From NCBI RefSeq assembly GCF_003966715.1, contig NZ_AP018907.1, forward strand, positions 3,522,001 through 3,586,000: 64,000 nt of DNA, read 5' to 3'. This document shows positions 1-8,443 of the stretch, piece after piece. This stretch comes from Blastochloris tepida (GTDB taxonomy: Bacteria; Pseudomonadota; Alphaproteobacteria; Rhizobiales; Xanthobacteraceae). A program made the position numbers and the translations under genes. The notes beneath the pieces were generated by a model. It was not told where the DNA came from, searched no databases, and saw only the letters and a program-made list of their open reading frames with translations. Numbering within the stretch: the stretch's first letter is position 1; every line of letters starts with the position of its first letter.

Positions 1-1320
1 ATAGCGCAGCACCGCCTGCAGCGGGGTGATCCTGGCGTTGGTGCGCAGCACGAAGATGCCGTCGAAGCGAGCCTCCTCGGCGAGCTTGCCGGGGTCGATC
101 TCGAAGGCCGGCTGACCTTCGGCCTTTTTCGATTTGCGCAGGAAGCGCCGGTACGCCGAGTTGCCGATCAGCGTCTTGTCGCCCTTCTTCAGCTGCGCTT
201 CGAGCCCGGCCACGATCGCTTGGCGATCGGCACGGTCCTTCTCGGCCTCCGCCTCGTTGCGGCATACGATGTACCGAATGCCGGCAACGGTGACCTCCTT
301 GACGAACAACTGGGTCTCGCCGCGCTGGCGTTCGATCAGCAGCGGCACGAAGGGGCGCTCGTCGGCCAGCACCACCGTCTTCACGACGGTGTCGGTGCGC
401 TCGCGGGCGCCGAGGATGTATTCGAGCTTGCGCTCCTCGAGCCCGGCGATGGTCGAAGCCGAGATCATGCCACGGTCGGCGACCACGCACACCCGGCCAA
501 TGCGGAAGCGGCCGCGCAGCCGGTCCACCACCGGCAGCAGCGTCGTGACGTCGGCGGTGTTGCCCGGCCACATCTCCGTACAGATTGGCCAGCCGGCACC
601 ATCGACCACCAGGGCCAGGATCATCTGGTTGAGGTCGGGCCGGTAATCCTTCGAATAGCCGCGCTCGCCGAGCGTCTCGCCGCCCTCGCCGTAGAACGAC
701 AGGCTGGTGGTGTCCATGAACACCACCGACAGGTCGGAGAACAGGTCACGGCGGCGCGCGAACAGCCGTTCCTCGATCTCATCCTTGACACACCTCGGCG
801 CGAGCTCGCCCTCAGCAGCCTTCGCGACCTCCTCGCCGAGCCAGGCCATCGCCCGGTAGAAGTGATGGAGGTCGAGCCCGTCGGTGCCGGGGATGTCGTA
901 GTCGGCCATCCAGGATGCGCAATCGCGGTCGGAGCCGGACACGAACAGCCGGTGCAGGGTAGCGGCGAACACCGCGCGCTCGACCGCGAACTCGAAGGCC
1001 CGCTCCTTCAGGAGATCCTCAAGGACGGCGTCGATGCCGAGGCGCTGCCAGACCCGCCCGAACACCAATGGGCCGCCGATGCGTTTGGCGCCGGCCGAGA
1101 GCTGGCCCTCAGTGTCCTCGTCGAGCGCTCGCAGCAGCAGGACTTGGTCGGTGAACTTCGCCCCCGACGCCAGGAGCGAGGCCAGGGCACCGGAGGTGGC
1201 GAGGTCGTCGACGCGGCCGAGGGTGGCGATGACGGACTGGCGGACGGCGCCGTCGACGCGCTTGCTCTCAACGATCTGGACGTAGGCGCGTCCGCCGGAG
1301 CCTTTGAGACGGAAGAACAT
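1..1320 (-). CDS. IS1634-type transposase, 3' end outside window
   Basis: DDE-class transposase of the IS1634 branch of the IS4 superfamily, expected to cut and rejoin the ends of its own insertion sequence. The start codon and 440 codons are visible; the frame then runs off the window at base 1, so the C-terminus is missing from view. The first catalytic Asp lies in FMDTTSLSFYGEG (about residue 203), followed by the family block RGYSKDYRPDLNQM; the second Asp lies in VVADRGMIS (about residue 282). The third acidic residue was not pinned down. No frameshift is seen in the visible part, so the gene may be intact. The terminal inverted repeat could not be placed because the other end lies outside the window; repeated GGCACTACG/GACACTACG strings between 1335 and 1405 may mark the upstream end. 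Confidence 0.88.
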   Translation of the reverse strand, partial: MFFRLKGSGGRAYVQIVESKRVDGAVRQSVIATLGRVDDLATSGALASLLASGAKFTDQVLLLRALDEDTEGQLSAGAKRIGGPLVFGRVWQRLGIDAVLEDLLKERAFEFAVERAVFAATLHRLFVSGSDRDCASWMADYDIPGTDGLDLHHFYRAMAWLGEEVAKAAEGELAPRCVKDEIEERLFARRRDLFSDLSVVFMDTTSLSFYGEGGETLGERGYSKDYRPDLNQMILALVVDGAGWPICTEMWPGNTADVTTLLPVVDRLRGRFRIGRVCVVADRGMISASTIAGLEERKLEYILGARERTDTVVKTVVLADERPFVPLLIERQRGETQLFVKEVTVAGIRYIVCRNEAEAEKDRADRQAIVAGLEAQLKKGDKTLIGNSAYRRFLRKSKKAEGQPAFEIDPGKLAEEARFDGIFVLRTNARITPLQAVLRY

Positions 1321-1493
1321 GGCGGCCTCCGAGGCTGACACTACGGGATCAGACTCGGAGCCATCAATCAAGCTATTTCTAGCGTTCGGCGTGGCACTAC
1401 GTTTTGCGAAATCGCCGACTCCGCCCCAGCAAAATCAACGGCTTATGACGAAATCGGCCGTTTCACTGTTCAACTCGGGTGAGGAGAAGCGGA

Positions 1494-1913
1494 TCACTCC
1501 GTCTCCGGCCGGGCGCGCAGGCGCTTGACCGTGCCGGATTTCGCCTTGGCTTCCAGGCGCCGCTTGACCGAGCCGGCGGTGGGCCGCGTCGCCCGCCGCC
1601 GCTTGGGCTCCACCGCCGCCTGCCGGATCAGCTCGACCAGCCGGGCCAGCGCGTCGGCGCGGTTGGCCTCCTGGGTGCGGAAGCGCTGGGCGTTCAGCAC
1701 CACCACGCCGTCCTTGGTGGCGCGCCGGCCGGCGAGCCGCAGCAGCCTTGTGATCACCGGCGCCGGCAGCGACGGCGAGCGCAGCGCATCGAAGCGCAGC
1801 TCGACCGCGGTCGCCACCTTGTTGACGTTCTGGCCACCCGGCCCGGCCGCCCGCACGAAGCTCTCCTCGATCTCGCGCGGATCGAGCGAAATGGTGGGGG
1901 TGACCGGGATCAT
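1494..1913 (-). CDS. arfB: ArfB alternative ribosome-rescue factor (peptidyl-tRNA hydrolase)
   Basis: Releases ribosomes stalled on mRNAs without a stop codon by hydrolysing the peptidyl-tRNA. The 139-residue protein has the release-factor GGQ tripeptide in RAAGPGGQNVNKV (about residues 22-34) and a basic, Arg/Lys-rich C-terminal tail that in this family enters the empty mRNA channel. Length matches ArfB (about 140) and it lacks the codon-recognition domains of RF1/RF2. Start chosen at the ATG giving MIPVTPTISL, the usual distance before the catalytic domain; an in-frame ATG 21 bases upstream is possible. It lies 27 bases after the metallo-beta-lactamase-fold gene on the same strand, so the two are probably cotranscribed. 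Confidence 0.93.
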   Translation of the reverse strand: MIPVTPTISLDPREIEESFVRAAGPGGQNVNKVATAVELRFDALRSPSLPAPVITRLLRLAGRRATKDGVVVLNAQRFRTQEANRADALARLVELIRQAAVEPKRRRATRPTAGSVKRRLEAKAKSGTVKRLRARPETE

Positions 1914-1940
1914 CGGCGCAAAGATCGATCGCAATCGGGG

Positions 1941-2597
1941 TCAGTCGAGGAACGGGTTGGTCGCGCGCTCCTCGCCGATGCTGGTGGCCGGGCCGTGGCC
2001 GGGCAGGCAGACGAGATCGTCGCCGAGCGCGAACAGCTTGGTCTTGATGCCGGCGATCAGCTGGGCGTGGTCGCCATAGGGGAAGTCGGTGCGGCCGATC
2101 GAGCCGCGGAACAGCACGTCGCCGACCAGCGCGAAACCGTCCCTGGCATCGACCAGCACCACGCTGCCCGGGCTGTGGCCCGGCACGTGCAGGACGTCGA
2201 ACACCAATTCGCCGACGCTGACGGTGTCGCCGTCCTCGAGATAGCGGTTCGGCGTCACCGGCCGGGCGCCGGTGAGCCCGTACATGTTGCCCTGGGTGGT
2301 GAGGGCGTCGAGCAGGAACTGGTCGGCCTGATGCGGCCCCTCCACCGGCACGCCGAGGGATTCGGCCAGCTCGGCGGCGCCGCCGGCATGGTCGATATGG
2401 CCGTGGGTGAGCAGGATCTTGTCCACCGTGACGCCAAGCTCGGCCAGCGCCTCGCGGATGGTGTCGAGATCGCCGCCGGGATCGACCACGGCGGCGCGGC
2501 CGGTCGCGGTACACATCACGATCGAGCAGTTCTGCTCGAACGGCGTCACCGGCACCACCGCAACCTTGAGGGCGGGCGTCGAGTCGGAGGAGGTCAT
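1941..2597 (-). CDS. MBL-fold metallohydrolase, glyoxalase II-like (YcbL type)
   Basis: Metallo-beta-lactamase-fold hydrolase of 218 residues, close in layout to the single-domain glyoxalase II/YcbL group that hydrolyses thioesters such as S-lactoylglutathione. Metal ligands visible are the THGHIDHAGG motif (His65, His67, Asp69, His70), His141 in HVPGHSPGS, Asp160 in LVGDVLFRGS and His201 in CLPGHGP. The long C-terminal substrate domain of classic GloB (about 250 residues in total) is absent, so activity on glutathione thioesters is inferred rather than shown. No signal peptide, so cytoplasmic. Probably cotranscribed with arfB downstream. Confidence 0.85.
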   Translation of the reverse strand: MTSSDSTPALKVAVVPVTPFEQNCSIVMCTATGRAAVVDPGGDLDTIREALAELGVTVDKILLTHGHIDHAGGAAELAESLGVPVEGPHQADQFLLDALTTQGNMYGLTGARPVTPNRYLEDGDTVSVGELVFDVLHVPGHSPGSVVLVDARDGFALVGDVLFRGSIGRTDFPYGDHAQLIAGIKTKLFALGDDLVCLPGHGPATSIGEERATNPFLD

Positions 2598-2687
2598 CGG
2601 GCGCCTTTCTGCGACGGAGGAAGCCCTCTCGTGTCGCAGTCCGGCGGCCCGGCGGTCAAGGGCGATTCGGCGGCCGGGACTGCGCGC

Positions 2688-3593
2688 TCACTCCGGCTCG
2701 GGCGGCACGATCAGGCCGCGCGGGGTGACCACCACCGTACGGCCGTCGCGCTTCTCGATCGCCACGACCCGGCCGAGGCCGGGCAGCGGCGAGCCGACGC
2801 CGACCTCGAACGTGCCGCGCCGGCCTTCCACCCGTGCCGTGCCGTCGGCGGCGTCGCGCAGCACCCAGCCGGTGGCGACCGGCCGCTTCGGCGGCGCCGG
2901 CTCGACCGGGCGGATCGGCTGGGCCGGCGGCTCGACGCTCGGTCGCAGCGACAGCGAGGCGGTGACGATGCTGGGCGCGGGCAACGCGGCGGTAAGCGCG
3001 GCCTTGGTGGCGGCGGCGATGCGGCCGTCGAGGCCGGAATCGAGCGTGGCCAGTTGGCTCGCCACGCTCGCCTGCGCCTGCTCGGTGCGTTCGAGCCGCT
3101 CGACGATCTGGCCGAGCCGGGCGTCGGTCGCCTGCGCCTGGCTGTCGGCCGCGGCAACGCGGGCCTGCACCTCGGCCAGCGCCGTGGCCAGCGCGGCCAT
3201 GTCGGCGCCCGCGCGCGGCTGGCTGAGGATGGTCCAGGTCAGGGCGCCGGTGGAGATTGCGAGCGCCAGCGTGGCGGCGATGAGGGCGATCCGCCCTTCG
3301 GTCGGCGCGCGGCGGCGCCGGGTGTCCGACGACGCGGCCGCCCGCCTCGCCCGGCCGGGCGGCGGCAGGCGGAGCTCGACCATCGGGGCGGTCAGCACCG
3401 GCGGCGCGGAGGGCTGGGGCGGCAGGCCCGGCGCGGTCTCGTCGGAAGCGGGCGAGGTGGCTGGCGCCTCGGCCGGCGCCACCGCGCGAAGCCCGACATA
3501 GCCCTCCTCGGACACCACCGGCGTCACCGTCCCGGCCTCGGCCGCAGGTAGAATCTGGATGTACTCCTTGTACATGCCCCGCCGCTTGGTCAT
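2688..3593 (-). CDS. conserved single-pass membrane protein of unknown function
   Basis: Function not recognised. The 301-residue product has a Pro/Ala-rich cytoplasmic N-terminal third, one hydrophobic segment (IALIAATLALAISTGALTW, near residue 125), an Ala/Gln-rich stretch that could form a coiled coil, and a C-terminal beta-rich domain beginning GWVLRDAADGTARVEG and containing PLPGLGRVVAIEKRDG. That terminal domain resembles small domains found on many unnamed Hyphomicrobiales membrane proteins. Start: the ATG at 3593 has GGAAGG nine bases upstream; a longer reading from 3704 lacks this support and would run into the upstream repeat. Transcribed divergently from moeB. Confidence 0.7.
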   Translation of the reverse strand: MTKRRGMYKEYIQILPAAEAGTVTPVVSEEGYVGLRAVAPAEAPATSPASDETAPGLPPQPSAPPVLTAPMVELRLPPPGRARRAAASSDTRRRRAPTEGRIALIAATLALAISTGALTWTILSQPRAGADMAALATALAEVQARVAAADSQAQATDARLGQIVERLERTEQAQASVASQLATLDSGLDGRIAAATKAALTAALPAPSIVTASLSLRPSVEPPAQPIRPVEPAPPKRPVATGWVLRDAADGTARVEGRRGTFEVGVGSPLPGLGRVVAIEKRDGRTVVVTPRGLIVPPEPE

Positions 3594-3702
3594 GGCGCCC
3601 TTCCACCGGAAACGTTCACCTTCAAGTAACCTTTTTCCCCTTACCAATTGGTTACCGGACCGGTGACGAACGCCTGTTCGACCGCGGAAAAGACGGGCAT
3701 CC

Positions 3703-3822
3703 ATACGGGGTCCGGCCCACAGGGCCGGAGAGCCGTATGCCGCCGCCGAAAAATCCCTTCCAGATCAAGGATTTTTCGGCGATACCGTTTCCGGTGTCCC
3801 GAAGGGATCAACCGCAAACCGC
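3703..3822 (-). repeat. ATACGG element, copy A (full, inverted)
   Basis: Full-length copy of the three-stem-loop repeat described in the findings, in reverse orientation. The parts are an outer arm stem 3703-3738 (ATACGG at one side, CCGTAT at the other), the middle stem 3747-3780 (CCGAAAAATCC pairing with GGATTTTTCGG) and the first arm 3785-3821 with its GTCCCGAAGGGAT inner stem. It fills the divergent gap between the membrane-protein gene and moeB and ends about ten bases before the moeB start codon. Confidence 0.85.
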
Positions 3823-3832
3823 TCCAGGGCAT

Positions 3833-4624
3833 ATGACCGCCCCCGTCCTGTCCGCCGAAGAGCTCGAGCGCTATGCGCGCCATATCGTGCTGCGCGAGGT
3901 CGGCGGCCCCGGCCAGCAGGCGCTGAAGCGGGCGCGGGTGCTGGTGATCGGCGCGGGCGGCCTCGGCTCGCCTCTGCTGCTCTATCTGGCCGCGGCCGGC
4001 GTCGGCACGCTCGGCATCGTCGATGACGACGCGGTGTCGCTGTCCAATCTGCAGCGGCAGGTGCTGCACGGCACCGACGATCTCGGCCGGGCCAAGACCG
4101 ACAGCGCCGCGGCGGCGCTCGCCCGCATCAACCCGCACGTCGCGGTGATCCCGTTCGCCGAGCGGCTCGATGCGAACAATGCCCGCGATCTGGTGCGCGG
4201 CTGGGACGTGGTGGCCGACGGCTCGGACAATTTCGCCACCCGCTACGCGGTGTCGGACGCCTGCTGCCTGGAGCGGCGGCCGCTGGTGAGCGCCGCGCTC
4301 GGCACGTTCGATGCCACCCTCACCACGCTGCGGCCGTTCGAGGCGCGACCGGACGGCGAGCCGAACCCCACCTATCGCTGCCTGTTCCCGAGCCCGCCGC
4401 CGCCCGGCGCGGTGCCGAGCTGCCATGAGGCCGGCGTGCTCGGCGCTCTCGCCGGGGTTGCCGGCAGCCTGATGGCGCTGGAGGTGATCCGGGCGATCGT
4501 CGGCTTCGGCGAGCCGCTGGTCGGCCGGCTCCTGATGATCGACGCCCGCGCGATGCGCTTCGAGACGCTGGCCTATCGCTGGGATCCCGACAACCCGCTC
4601 ACCGGGCGGGCGGCGGAACGCTGA
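3833..4624 (+). CDS. moeB: MoeB/ThiF-type adenylyltransferase
   Basis: E1-like enzyme that adenylates the C-terminal Gly-Gly of a small sulfur-carrier protein (MoaD for molybdopterin, possibly ThiS). The 263-residue protein has the nucleotide loop GAGGLGSP (residues 40-47), the DDDAVSLSNLQRQ stretch that binds ATP-Mg, and the conserved crossover-loop Cys in PSCHEAGV. The two CxxC zinc pairs of E. coli MoeB are not present: the first reads TYRC and the C-terminal pair is absent. Start is the ATG at 3833 with AGGG just upstream; a longer in-frame reading from 3737 would be made of repeat sequence and is rejected. Convergent with gshB. Confidence 0.88.
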   Translation: MTAPVLSAEELERYARHIVLREVGGPGQQALKRARVLVIGAGGLGSPLLLYLAAAGVGTLGIVDDDAVSLSNLQRQVLHGTDDLGRAKTDSAAAALARINPHVAVIPFAERLDANNARDLVRGWDVVADGSDNFATRYAVSDACCLERRPLVSAALGTFDATLTTLRPFEARPDGEPNPTYRCLFPSPPPPGAVPSCHEAGVLGALAGVAGSLMALEVIRAIVGFGEPLVGRLLMIDARAMRFETLAYRWDPDNPLTGRAAER

Positions 4625-4627
4625 CTC

Positions 4628-4660
4628 ATGCCGCTTCCGGCTCGATCAGCCGGAAACCTT
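4628..4660. repeat. ATACGG element, copy J (terminal-repeat hairpin only)
   Basis: Minimal form in which the two terminal repeats sit back to back, giving a stem CTTCCGGCT/AGCCGGAA around a short loop, without the middle stem-loop. It lies in the 21-base gap between the convergent moeB and gshB genes and extends into gshB: the last codons and the TGA stop of gshB are inside the hairpin. A T-rich run follows on the + strand (4668 onward), so it may act as a terminator for moeB. The right end (CCTTGC) departs from the usual CCGTAT. Confidence 0.7.
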
Positions 4661-5602
4661 GCGAGATCTTTTTTCCTCGATCGCGTCCCAGATGCGCGCG
4701 GCGAGGTCCGGCCCGCCGAGCGCCTTGATGGCGCGGATGCCCGTTGGAGACGTCACGTTGATCTCGGTGAGGAAGCCGTCGATCACGTCGATGCCGACGA
4801 ACAGCAGCCCGCGGTCTTTAAGCGCCGGGCCGATGGTGGCGCAGATCTCGCGCTCGCGCTCCGTCAGCTCGGTCGCCGCCGCCGCCCCGCCGCGCACCAT
4901 GTTGGAGCGGATGTCGTCGGGCTGCGGCACGCGGTTGACCGCGCCCGCCGCCTCGCCATCGACCAGGATGATGCGCTTGTCGCCCTCCGCCACCCTGGGC
5001 AGGAAGGCCTGCGTCACCCACGGCTCGCGGAAGGTGGCGGAGAACAGGTCGTAGAACGAGCCGAAATTGGGGTCGCGCGCCCCGAGGCGGAACACCGCGG
5101 CGCCGCCATGGCCGTAGAGCGGCTTCATAACCACCTCGCCGTGACGGTCGCGGAAGGCGGCGATCTCGTCGCGGTCGCGGCTGATCAGGGTCGGCGGCAT
5201 CAACTCGGGAAACTCGGTGACGAACATCTTCTCGGGCGCGTTGCGCACCGAGGCCGGGTCGTTCACCACCAGCGTCGCCGGATGGATGCGCTCCAGAAGG
5301 TGGGTGGCGCTGATGTAAGCGAGATCGAAGGGCGGATCCTGGCGCATCAATATGACGTCGAGGGTCGAAAGCTCGATGCGCTCCGCCGCGCCCAGCGTGA
5401 AATGGTCGCCCGCGACGTCGCGCACCGCCAGAGGCTGCACCGTGGCGAACACCCGGCCGTCGACCAGCGCCAGCCGGTCCGGCGTGTAGTAGTGGAGGGC
5501 ATGGCCGCGGGCCTGCGCCTCCAGCAGCAGCGCGAAGGTGGAATCGCCGCGGATGCTGATCCGCTCGATCGGGTCCATCTGCACGGCGACGCGAAGGCTC
5601 AT
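4646..5602 (-). CDS. gshB: glutathione synthetase
   Basis: ATP-grasp ligase joining gamma-glutamylcysteine to glycine, the last step of glutathione synthesis, in the cytoplasm. The 318-residue protein begins [15 protein letters not shown], the family N-terminus, and carries [11 protein letters not shown], the ATP-grasp lysine region [15 protein letters not shown] and the C-terminal metal site [13 protein letters not shown]. Start is placed at the ATG at 5602; an ATG 12 bases upstream is also possible, while the longer open frame overlaps yraN and is rejected. The stop codon lies inside a repeat hairpin (copy J). Last gene of an rsmI-yraN-gshB operon. Confidence 0.95.
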   Translation of the reverse strand: MSLRVAVQMDPIERISIRGDSTFALLLEAQARGHALHYYTPDRLALVDGRVFATVQPLAVRDVAGDHFTLGAAERIELSTLDVILMRQDPPFDLAYISATHLLERIHPATLVVNDPASVRNAPEKMFVTEFPELMPPTLISRDRDEIAAFRDRHGEVVMKPLYGHGGAAVFRLGARDPNFGSFYDLFSATFREPWVTQAFLPRVAEGDKRIILVDGEAAGAVNRVPQPDDIRSNMVRGGAAAATELTEREREICATIGPALKDRGLLFVGIDVIDGFLTEINVTSPTGIRAIKALGGPDLAARIWDAIEEKRSRKVSG

Positions 5603-5606
5603 CGTC

Positions 5607-6143
5607 TCATCCATCACAATCGAAGGCGGCGGGGATATGCCGCGGCATGGCGTTGGGCGCCACCAGCACCACGTCGAAGCGCACGTTGAGCTGGGCATGG
5701 TCGGGCCGGCGCGCCAGCCACAGCGAGGCGGCAGCCGCGATGCGGCGGCGCTGGCGGAGGTCGAGCGCATAGGCGGCATCGTCGAGGTGGCGGCGCGCCT
5801 TGACCTCGACGAAGATCAGCGTCCGGCGGTCGCGCGCGACGATGTCGACCTCGCCGCAGGACGAGCGCCAGCGCCGGGCGAGAATGCGGAAGCCCTTGCC
5901 GATCAGCAGCACGGCGGCGACGCTCTCGGCCGACAGGCCGAAGCGGTGGGCGATCAGCCGCTCCGGCGTGGGCTGGCGGGCGTCCGGCGCGACGGGCTCA
6001 GGGTCGGGTTCCACCGCCGCGGCCGGGGGGGCGGGCGGCATCTGCGCGCGTTTCGCCTGTTCGCGCTCGGCGGCGAGCTTGGCCTTGATGTCGCCGGGCT
6101 TGACCAGCGTGCGCGGCGGCTTGATCGGTCGGTGCTCAGCCAT
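5607..6143 (-). CDS. yraN: YraN family (UPF0102) putative nuclease with long N-terminal extension
   Basis: UPF0102 protein with a predicted restriction-endonuclease-like fold; biochemical role unknown. The domain occupies roughly residues 62-178, with [22 protein letters not shown] and [11 protein letters not shown] carrying the likely D-ExK catalytic residues. The family is usually about 120 residues; here some 60 residues rich in Pro, Ala and Lys precede it. The start at 6143 overlaps the rsmI stop by eight bases (ATGGCTGA), typical of coupled translation, which supports the long form; a shorter start within the extension cannot be excluded. Found beside rsmI as in enterobacteria. Confidence 0.85.
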   Translation of the reverse strand: MAEHRPIKPPRTLVKPGDIKAKLAAEREQAKRAQMPPAPPAAAVEPDPEPVAPDARQPTPERLIAHRFGLSAESVAAVLLIGKGFRILARRWRSSCGEVDIVARDRRTLIFVEVKARRHLDDAAYALDLRQRRRIAAAASLWLARRPDHAQLNVRFDVVLVAPNAMPRHIPAAFDCDG

Positions 6144-7080
6144 GCTTGTGCCCCTTGGTCAGATCGAGCGCCCGCTGATAGACCGCGCGCCGCGGCAGGC
6201 CGAGGGCGGCCGCCACCTCGGCCACCGCATCCTTGAGCGAGGCCGAGGCCAGCGCCGACACCAGCGCCGAATCGATGTCGGCCTCGGCCGGGGCCGCCGC
6301 CGGCAGTGGCGGGCCGACCACCACCACGATCTCGCCCCTGGGCTCCTCGCCGGCGGTGGCGGCGGCAAGCTCCGCCAGCGTGCCGCGGCGGACTTCCTCG
6401 TGCAGCTTGGTCAGCTCCCGGCACACCGCCGCCGGCCGGCCGCCGCCCAGCGCCGTCGCCATGTCGGCCAAGCTGTCGGCGAGGCGGGGGCCGGTCTCGA
6501 ACATCACCAGGCTCGCCGGCACCGCGGCAAGCTCGCCGAGCCGCGCCAACCGGCCGACCTGCTTGGGCGGCAGGAAGCCCTCGAACAGGAAGCGGTCGGT
6601 CGGCAGGCCCGACACCACCATCGCCGCCAGCAGCGCCGAGGGCCCCGGCACCGCCTCGACGTGGACACCCGCAGCGATCGCCTCGCGCACCAGCCGGAAG
6701 CCGGGATCCGAGACCAAAGGCGTGCCGGCGTCCGAGATCAGCGCCACCGAACCGCCCTCGGCGAGGCGGGCGATCAGGCGCGGGCGCATCTCGGCGGCGT
6801 TGTGCTCGTGATAGGGCAATAGCGGTACGCGGATGCCATAGCGCGCCAGCAGCCGGCTGCTCACCCGCGTGTCCTCGCAGGCGATCACATCCGCCCCCGC
6901 CAGCGTCTCCAGCGCCCGCAGCGTGATATCGCCGAGATTGCCGATCGGCGTCGCCACCACGTGCAGGCCGGCCCGCGCCTTGGGCGCGGCGAGCCGCGCG
7001 CCGGCGATCAGGTATGAGCGGTCCTCGCCGCCCTGCTCGGCGCCGCCGGTCCGATGCCGCTTGTCCACAAGCCCCGTCAC
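6136..7080 (-). CDS. rsmI: 16S rRNA (cytidine-1402-2'-O)-methyltransferase
   Basis: Tetrapyrrole-methylase-fold enzyme that 2'-O-methylates C1402 in the decoding centre of 16S rRNA using SAM. The 314-residue protein shows the family signature VVATPIGNLGDITLRALETL (about residues 41-60), then ACEDTRVSSRLL, ISDAGTPLVSDPG and the SAM-side VPGPSALLAA motif. The N-terminal 40 residues are longer than usual; an internal start is possible but none is better placed. Transcribed divergently from the LpoA-like gene, mirroring the yraL-yraM-yraN neighbourhood of E. coli. Confidence 0.95.
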   Translation of the reverse strand: MTGLVDKRHRTGGAEQGGEDRSYLIAGARLAAPKARAGLHVVATPIGNLGDITLRALETLAGADVIACEDTRVSSRLLARYGIRVPLLPYHEHNAAEMRPRLIARLAEGGSVALISDAGTPLVSDPGFRLVREAIAAGVHVEAVPGPSALLAAMVVSGLPTDRFLFEGFLPPKQVGRLARLGELAAVPASLVMFETGPRLADSLADMATALGGGRPAAVCRELTKLHEEVRRGTLAELAAATAGEEPRGEIVVVVGPPLPAAAPAEADIDSALVSALASASLKDAVAEVAAALGLPRRAVYQRALDLTKGHKHG

Positions 7081-7170
7081 CTTTACGGATGTCTCCCAGG
7101 CGTCGTTTTGACAGAAATCTGTGGTGATCGCACCCTGAGAACGGGAATCGCCAATCGCGGAGCAGTGGGA

Positions 7171-8412
7171 ATGCGCACGCCGAAGCGCGCTGAGCCAGAA
7201 ACGCTACCGTGCACGATGCCGGGCACGGTATCGCCAACGCTATCGCGCCGCACCGCGCTGCGGCTGGCCGGCCTGGGCGCGGGCGCCGGGGTGTCGGCAA
7301 CGCTCGGCGGCTGCCAGAGCGCCAACATGTTCGGCGATGCGCCGCCGGCCGGGCCAGCCGAGAGCAAGCCGTCGATGTCGATCGGCACCGGCTCGGTGCG
7401 GGTCGGGCTGATCCTGCCGCTGACGGCGAGCGGCAATGCCGGTTCCGCGGCGCAGTCGCTCAAGAACGCCGCCGAGCTGGCGATCGCCGAATTCAACGCG
7501 CCCGACATCTCGCTGATCGTCAAGGACGACGGCGGCTCGGCCCAGGGCGGCCAGCAGGCGGCCGAGCAGGCGATCTCGGAAGGCTGCGAGATCATCCTCG
7601 GCCCGCTGTTCGCGGTGGCGGTGCGCCCGGCCGGGCAGATCGCCCGCCAGCGCGGGGTGCCGGTGATCGCGTTTTCCACCGACGCCCAGGTGGCCTCGCG
7701 CGGCGTCCATCTCCTGAGCTTCCTGCCGGCCTCCGACGTCGACCGCATCGTCGGCTACGCCGCCGAGCAGCGCCGCAAGTCGTTCGCCGCCCTGCTGCCG
7801 GACACCGCCTACGGGCAGGTGGTGGAGGCCGAGTTCCAGCAGGCGGTGGCCAAGAACAACGGCCGGGTGCTCGGGCTCGCCCGCTACGCCGCCGGCAACC
7901 CGGCCGGCGCGGTGGCCCAGGTCAGCGCCGTGGCCCGGCAGGCCGACTGCGTGTTCGTGCCCGACGGCCACACCGCGGCGGCGGCGGTGGTCAACCAGCT
8001 GCGCGCCACCGGGCTCGACACCAACCGCACGGTGCTGATCGGCACCGGCCTGTGGGACGACCCGGCGGTGCACCGCGACCCGGCGTTCAACGGCGCGTGG
8101 TATGCCGCGCCCGACAATACCGGCTTCCGCGGCTTCGCCCAGCGCTACCGCGCCAAGTTCGGATCCGAGCCGGTGCGCACCGCCTCGCTGTCCTATGACG
8201 CGGTGTCGCTGGTGGCGGCGTTGGTGAAGACGCAAGGCGCGCAGCGCTTCTCGGAAGGCGTGCTGACCAACCCGTCCGGCTTCTCCGGCATCGACGGCAT
8301 CTTCCGCTTCAAGTCGGACGGCACGTCCGAGCGCGGTCTCGCCGTGCACCAGATCGGCAACGGTTCCTCGCGCATCATCTCGCCCTCGCCGCGCTCGTTC
8401 ACGACGGCGTAA
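7171..8412 (+). CDS. LpoA-like penicillin-binding protein activator lipoprotein
   Basis: Periplasmic type-1 substrate-binding-fold lipoprotein, 413 residues. The N-terminus has SRRTALRLAGLGAGAGVSAT followed by the lipobox LGGC (Cys about residue 48), with a twin-arginine-like pair, so outer-membrane or periplasm-facing anchoring is expected. The rest matches the Leu/Ile/Val-binding fold (VGLILPLTASGNAG, IILGPLFAVAV, IAFSTDAQVAS). Such proteins beside rsmI-yraN correspond to the LpoA/YraM family that activates penicillin-binding proteins, though the N-terminal TPR domain of E. coli LpoA is absent, so the role is inferred. Start at ATG 7171 has GGAG about nine bases upstream; ATG 7216 is an alternative. 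Confidence 0.78.
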   Translation: MRTPKRAEPETLPCTMPGTVSPTLSRRTALRLAGLGAGAGVSATLGGCQSANMFGDAPPAGPAESKPSMSIGTGSVRVGLILPLTASGNAGSAAQSLKNAAELAIAEFNAPDISLIVKDDGGSAQGGQQAAEQAISEGCEIILGPLFAVAVRPAGQIARQRGVPVIAFSTDAQVASRGVHLLSFLPASDVDRIVGYAAEQRRKSFAALLPDTAYGQVVEAEFQQAVAKNNGRVLGLARYAAGNPAGAVAQVSAVARQADCVFVPDGHTAAAAVVNQLRATGLDTNRTVLIGTGLWDDPAVHRDPAFNGAWYAAPDNTGFRGFAQRYRAKFGSEPVRTASLSYDAVSLVAALVKTQGAQRFSEGVLTNPSGFSGIDGIFRFKSDGTSERGLAVHQIGNGSSRIISPSPRSFTTA

Positions 8413-8443
8413 TCGCACCACGGCGTAGAGGCGAGAGTCTTTT

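Noticed and set aside
1..1500. Plus-strand 372-codon frame at 220-1338
   Set aside because: It is the mirror of the transposase gene on the minus strand, which has the catalytic Asp motifs and runs off the window edge.
3737..3832. In-frame 32-codon N-terminal extension of MoeB
   Set aside because: It is encoded entirely by repeat copy A and spells stem sequences; the ATG at 3833 begins the family N-terminus.
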